64,000 nucleotides of DNA, taken from NCBI RefSeq assembly GCF_001854605.1, contig NZ_MKJU01000028.1:63727-127726 (forward strand). Reading direction: 5' to 3'. Position 1 is the stretch's first letter, and every line of letters begins with the position of its first letter. This DNA comes from Pseudoalteromonas amylolytica. GTDB lineage: Bacteria > Pseudomonadota > Gammaproteobacteria > Enterobacterales > Alteromonadaceae. Below, in pieces: positions 60,771-64,000 of this stretch. Under the pieces are notes generated by a model. That model was not told the DNA's origin and searched no databases. It worked only from the letters and a program-made list of their open reading frames with translations. The position numbers were made by a program, and so were the translations under genes.

Positions 60771-63362
60771 TTAGCTCTCAGCTCGCCCCGGATAATAAAT
60801 AACTGTGGGCTGAGAATAGTTTGGCACATGATCATAACTAAACACCGCATAATACTTGGCAATATCAGCATTACCAAAGTTATCCAGTGTATATTGATCC
60901 TGCCCACCATAGAGTTTCACACCATCAAATGGTGAGCGTGGTGGGTGAAACCGATTGCGCACCACAAAACTACCTACTAAGTCAGAACTATCCGTGTTCA
61001 ACCAAGTTAATTTTACCACCCCATTTTCCACTTGCGTTTGCAGGTGAGTCGGTGCAGGCAGGGCTTCTATCCGCCGTTCAATATATTCCACATGCAATTG
61101 TGCAGGCTGTTCATCCTGACAGTCTCGCCAGTTAACCAGCGCATTACGCGCTTGAGATTCAGCTGTTGCTCGAATAATAAAGTACAATGGTGTTTGTGCT
61201 TTATGTAAGCGAGCCAGCTCTTTTAGGCTGTAACTATCAAAGATAAAGTTGTGTGCCGTGCGCTCCTTGAGTTGCTCATTGCTCACTTCATATCCAATAT
61301 ATTCAATCTTCTGCCTTTGCTTTACATGTTTAAAGTCCACGTCTTTTAACTCAACCAGCTCCACCGTAAAACGAACATCTTTTGCCGATGACAGACTATT
61401 GGTGCTGTACAAAGTCAGGCAGGCGCTGGTAAACACAGTACGCTGGGGGTCAAAACATTCATTGAGCTCAAATGCCAGTTGTCCATAAACAATCTCTCCA
61501 TCAGCGTCAAAGCCTGATGACAACTTATCTGCAACGACTTTATCTTGGTAAATGGTATTGCAACTGCTCGCACTGACTGTCGATGCTAGCTCGGGTAATT
61601 GGTAGATCAGCTCTAGATTTGGGCGATAGTGTAAACCACTACCAAATGTGCCATAACCGATATCAAACTGCATTACTTGTGAGTCATTGCCTATGGGTAG
61701 GGTTTGTGGCCCCTGAATACGCAATAACAAAGTTTTCTGACCAAGGAGCGACTCCAACAAGGTGCGCTCTACACCATTGAGCGCCCAACGCAGCCAAATC
61801 CCCTGGGTCATTTTGTCAGACTCAATGGTTTGCCCAAGCGTATGCAGTGGTTTGGCATCATGAATTTTTGCAAAGTCGTAGATATCGTCGATTAAACTGG
61901 CGTCCAGTATTGAGATTGACCATTCACCATACTTTTCAATTTTTGCCGCCACACGATTCATCGGATATAAGAACAATTGTGCAGTCTCGATATGTGAGCC
62001 ATCAGGGATGGTGCTCAAGTCAAAAGCAACAACACCAATACTGACCCCCCTATTTTTATCTACGCCAATAAACATCGAGTTGTAACCAAAGTGCTCTTTA
62101 TTTTTGCTCAAGTAGTTTTGTGACAGATAGCCGACATGCTCTCTTGCTGGAAACAACGTGCGCCCACACTGATTGTCTGCCAAAGTCGTTTTTAAACGCA
62201 GCTCAGGACTAAATGGTGATTTGATTTTGGTGACTTTATCTACCGCACGAATATTGTAAAAGTAGAAGTGACCGCTTTTGAGCTGCGCGTCCACAAACGA
62301 CAGTGACTTGGTGATCGCAACCAAATTCTCCTCGGTACAAGGAGCCTTATTGTGCTCACTTCGATACACTTCAAAATAAATATCGTCTCGTTCTTGGTAC
62401 TCCCACTCCAACTCCACATTGTCGTGCCCTACATGTTTAATGGTGAACTGGGTAACGCGCGACGGAGCCAACGGTGAGTAATTAATGGCTTCACTAAGCG
62501 CATACGCCACGGCTGGGATGTTTTCAGCCACACTTTGCGCCATGTTTTTCATATAATCAGGAATGTTACGCGTCCCAACCTCAACCACCGTTGCGATGAT
62601 CCCTTTGCGATAGTAATACTCTCGACCACTTCCATGAATGAGTTGCGCTGGTGGCTTCCCACGATGGATGCCGTACTGACGCCCAGTTACTTTTTTGATC
62701 TCATTGTTCATATTGGCACACAGCACGTTGAGATCTGTGCCTTCAATTTCCACCTCATGATTAAACTTATGAGCAGGAAAGAACACATTGCCTTGTGAGT
62801 GATAGTCCAGTGCAATACGAATATTGTCATGATTTTCAACAAAGTCTCTAATGGCCGAAGTTTCTGGCTCTGAAAACGCGTGGGGTCCACCATAGGTATT
62901 CGACTGCGTGTTTTGGTTACGCATAAATTTGGCGTCAAAGTTTCTGTTCAGATCCACCCCGAAAGAGCCATCACCATTGTTCCGACGGTTTTTGCGCCAA
63001 AATGAAAAGTGATTTCGCGAATACTCAAATCCATCAGGATTTAAACACGGCACCATATACAGGGTATTACGCGTCAAAGCCGTTTGCAGCTTGGGGTTAA
63101 AGCGATAGTTATCAATCACATACTGAATAAATTTAATCGCCAGTTCATTGCCAATCCACTCTCTGGCGTGGATCGAGCCGGTATAAAGCAAAGCTGGCTT
63201 ATCATCGGCATAAGTAACATCCAGTGACACAGTCACCAACATAATAGGTCGTCCTTCCCACGTTTCACCAATGCTTTGTAGGCGGATAAGGTGGGGATGT
63301 TCACTCATACTCTGCTGTAAAAAATCAATGGTATCTTGATACGATGCGTACTGGATTTTCAT
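60771..63362 (-). CDS. M14 zinc carboxypeptidase with fibronectin-III and DNRLRE-like modules
   Basis: An 863-residue protein from ATG 63362 (GGAAAT upstream). The M14 domain (about 1-285) is complete: zinc ligands His65/Glu68 in GSIHAREWIGNE and His188 in LDYHSQG, catalytic Glu261 in VVEVGTRN, and the Arg of VDLNRNF. A fibronectin-III domain (about 300-395) follows, then two DNRLRE-like beta-modules (about 410-600, 605-775) and a C-terminal fibronectin-III (about 780-863). No signal peptide is visible, so the protein is cytoplasmic or exported by a non-classical route. The substrate is not identified. Confidence 0.85.
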   Translation of the reverse strand: MKIQYASYQDTIDFLQQSMSEHPHLIRLQSIGETWEGRPIMLVTVSLDVTYADDKPALLYTGSIHAREWIGNELAIKFIQYVIDNYRFNPKLQTALTRNTLYMVPCLNPDGFEYSRNHFSFWRKNRRNNGDGSFGVDLNRNFDAKFMRNQNTQSNTYGGPHAFSEPETSAIRDFVENHDNIRIALDYHSQGNVFFPAHKFNHEVEIEGTDLNVLCANMNNEIKKVTGRQYGIHRGKPPAQLIHGSGREYYYRKGIIATVVEVGTRNIPDYMKNMAQSVAENIPAVAYALSEAINYSPLAPSRVTQFTIKHVGHDNVELEWEYQERDDIYFEVYRSEHNKAPCTEENLVAITKSLSFVDAQLKSGHFYFYNIRAVDKVTKIKSPFSPELRLKTTLADNQCGRTLFPAREHVGYLSQNYLSKNKEHFGYNSMFIGVDKNRGVSIGVVAFDLSTIPDGSHIETAQLFLYPMNRVAAKIEKYGEWSISILDASLIDDIYDFAKIHDAKPLHTLGQTIESDKMTQGIWLRWALNGVERTLLESLLGQKTLLLRIQGPQTLPIGNDSQVMQFDIGYGTFGSGLHYRPNLELIYQLPELASTVSASSCNTIYQDKVVADKLSSGFDADGEIVYGQLAFELNECFDPQRTVFTSACLTLYSTNSLSSAKDVRFTVELVELKDVDFKHVKQRQKIEYIGYEVSNEQLKERTAHNFIFDSYSLKELARLHKAQTPLYFIIRATAESQARNALVNWRDCQDEQPAQLHVEYIERRIEALPAPTHLQTQVENGVVKLTWLNTDSSDLVGSFVVRNRFHPPRSPFDGVKLYGGQDQYTLDNFGNADIAKYYAVFSYDHVPNYSQPTVIYYPGRAES

Positions 63363-63460
63363 AATATTTCCATACAACTAACAACATTTCATTGCCTCAA
63401 TAAGCACCATGCCACGCAGGTGACATGGCTGTGAAGCAACCTTTCAGGGCTAACACAAAG

Positions 63461-64000
63461 CTAATGGCATGACTTTGAAACTTGCTGCCAATGGGTCAGT
63501 ATTTTTTCGAGCTTCTTATCTTTGAGATTTTTAACTGCACATAACTGCTCAGGCGCGCTGTTAAGCACCTCAACCACACCATGAGCGCCGAAGGTATTCA
63601 TGATTTCATCAATCATTTTTTCTCCAATACCCTTGACTTGAGATAAGATTTCGCGAATTTGCGCATCATCAAATTGCATACTGGGATAACTGTTGAGCGC
63701 GGTGGTTTCGTCACCACTTGGCACGCTTTTGACGACTTTTGCGCTTACCACAATGCCCTGTAACTTAAAGTTATCTTGGAAATTCCATATCTCACTTGGC
63801 CACTCTTCCTGAGCTCGATACTTAGTGTCTAAAATTGGATAGTTTTCATCATCCATGCGTGAAAACAACTCGCCACAGTCTTCACTGGGTGTATAGCGAG
63901 AAAAGCCAATATGACGCATGGTACGCAGTAAACGTGAATCAATTTTCCCTAATTCTTCCCAGTTATAAAGCGGAATATTTGGCTTCATAAAGCGGCCATC
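63461..64000 (-). CDS. Helix-hairpin-helix protein (may continue past the window edge)
   Basis: The protein from the ATG at 63988 has 175 residues, but the frame stays open through the last codons to base 64000, so the true start may be outside. No strong ribosome site precedes 63988. The C-terminal half has helix-hairpin-helix motifs, as in DNA-binding proteins: ILSQVKGIGEKMIDEIMNTFGAHGVVEVLNSAPEQLCAVKNLKDKKLEKI (landmarks VKGIGEKMIDEI, NLKDKKLEKI). The N-terminal half (MRHIGFSRYTPSEDCGELFSRMDDE) is not recognised. It is upstream of the M14 gene on the same strand, 98 bases apart. Function unknown. Confidence 0.6.
   Translation of the reverse strand, partial: DGRFMKPNIPLYNWEELGKIDSRLLRTMRHIGFSRYTPSEDCGELFSRMDDENYPILDTKYRAQEEWPSEIWNFQDNFKLQGIVVSAKVVKSVPSGDETTALNSYPSMQFDDAQIREILSQVKGIGEKMIDEIMNTFGAHGVVEVLNSAPEQLCAVKNLKDKKLEKILTHWQQVSKSCH

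Overview
The window looks like a contiguous stretch of the main chromosome of a marine gammaproteobacterium of the order Alteromonadales, most like Pseudoalteromonas. The grounds are the argCBFG-argHA operon divergent from argE, with the argininosuccinate lyase/N-acetyltransferase fusion, a sucrose locus that uses a TonB-dependent receptor with sucrose phosphorylase, a long-form PurC, moderate-to-low G+C, and compact gene packing. This is inference from family knowledge; no database was searched. No rRNA, tRNA, CRISPR array, prophage or complete insertion sequence is visible.

Layout. 1-6.9 kb: polyphosphate genes ppk1 (5' end cut by the window edge) and ppx, a degenerate EAL-HDOD protein, a periplasmic solute-binding-like protein, YjdM and RlmJ. 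7.1-12.3 kb: a coiled-coil protein with ZapA, a secreted degenerate metallo-beta-lactamase-like protein overlapping mltD, a SlyD-type isomerase, and an SDR/amidohydrolase pair. 12.3-16.4 kb: a minus-strand run of exported or uncharacterised proteins (DUF2884-like, two DUF1566 proteins, a basic 110-residue protein, a DUF2982-like membrane protein). 16.6-21.4 kb: an RND efflux adaptor and pump, then msrA. 21.4-23.6 kb: btuB with a cobalamin riboswitch and a well-formed promoter. 23.6-29.8 kb: yajQ, vanZ-like, panE, thiI, a TetR regulator with a probable operator, coaD and a Wzi-like outer-membrane protein. 30.0-30.7 kb: a short A+T-rich island with a 54-codon peptide gene and a membrane protein gene.

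30.9-38.1 kb holds the arginine genes. argCBFGH(A) runs leftward and argE rightward, with an ARG box between them. Together they cover acetylglutamate synthesis (acetyltransferase domain of ArgHA), kinase, reductase, deacetylation, carbamoylation and argininosuccinate formation and cleavage. Only the acetylornithine aminotransferase is missing from the window. 38.2-45.6 kb is a complete sucrose module: LacI-type regulator, sucrose phosphorylase, MFS permease, TonB-dependent receptor and fructokinase. Two palindromes sharing a 14-bp core mark the likely operators. 45.7-51.3 kb holds a secreted zinc protease, fbp, an acetyltransferase, a Cys-rich CWC/DUF5522 protein and a mercaptopyruvate-type sulfurtransferase.

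51.3-56.6 kb holds a glycosyltransferase 9, then a tightly coupled minus-strand operon: periplasmic cupredoxin, membrane GGDEF-EAL enzyme, DUF3034 protein, and a truncated haemoglobin with a lipoprotein signal. 56.7-60.5 kb: purC, divergent from a LolD/FtsX-like ABC transporter with a His-rich loop and a DUF3299 protein. 60.8-64 kb: an M14 carboxypeptidase without a signal peptide and a helix-hairpin-helix protein that may run off the window.

The best candidates for something undescribed are the small peptide/membrane-protein pair at 30.57-30.73 kb, the exported-globin/cupredoxin/c-di-GMP operon at 52.4-56.6 kb, and the M14/HhH pair at the right edge.
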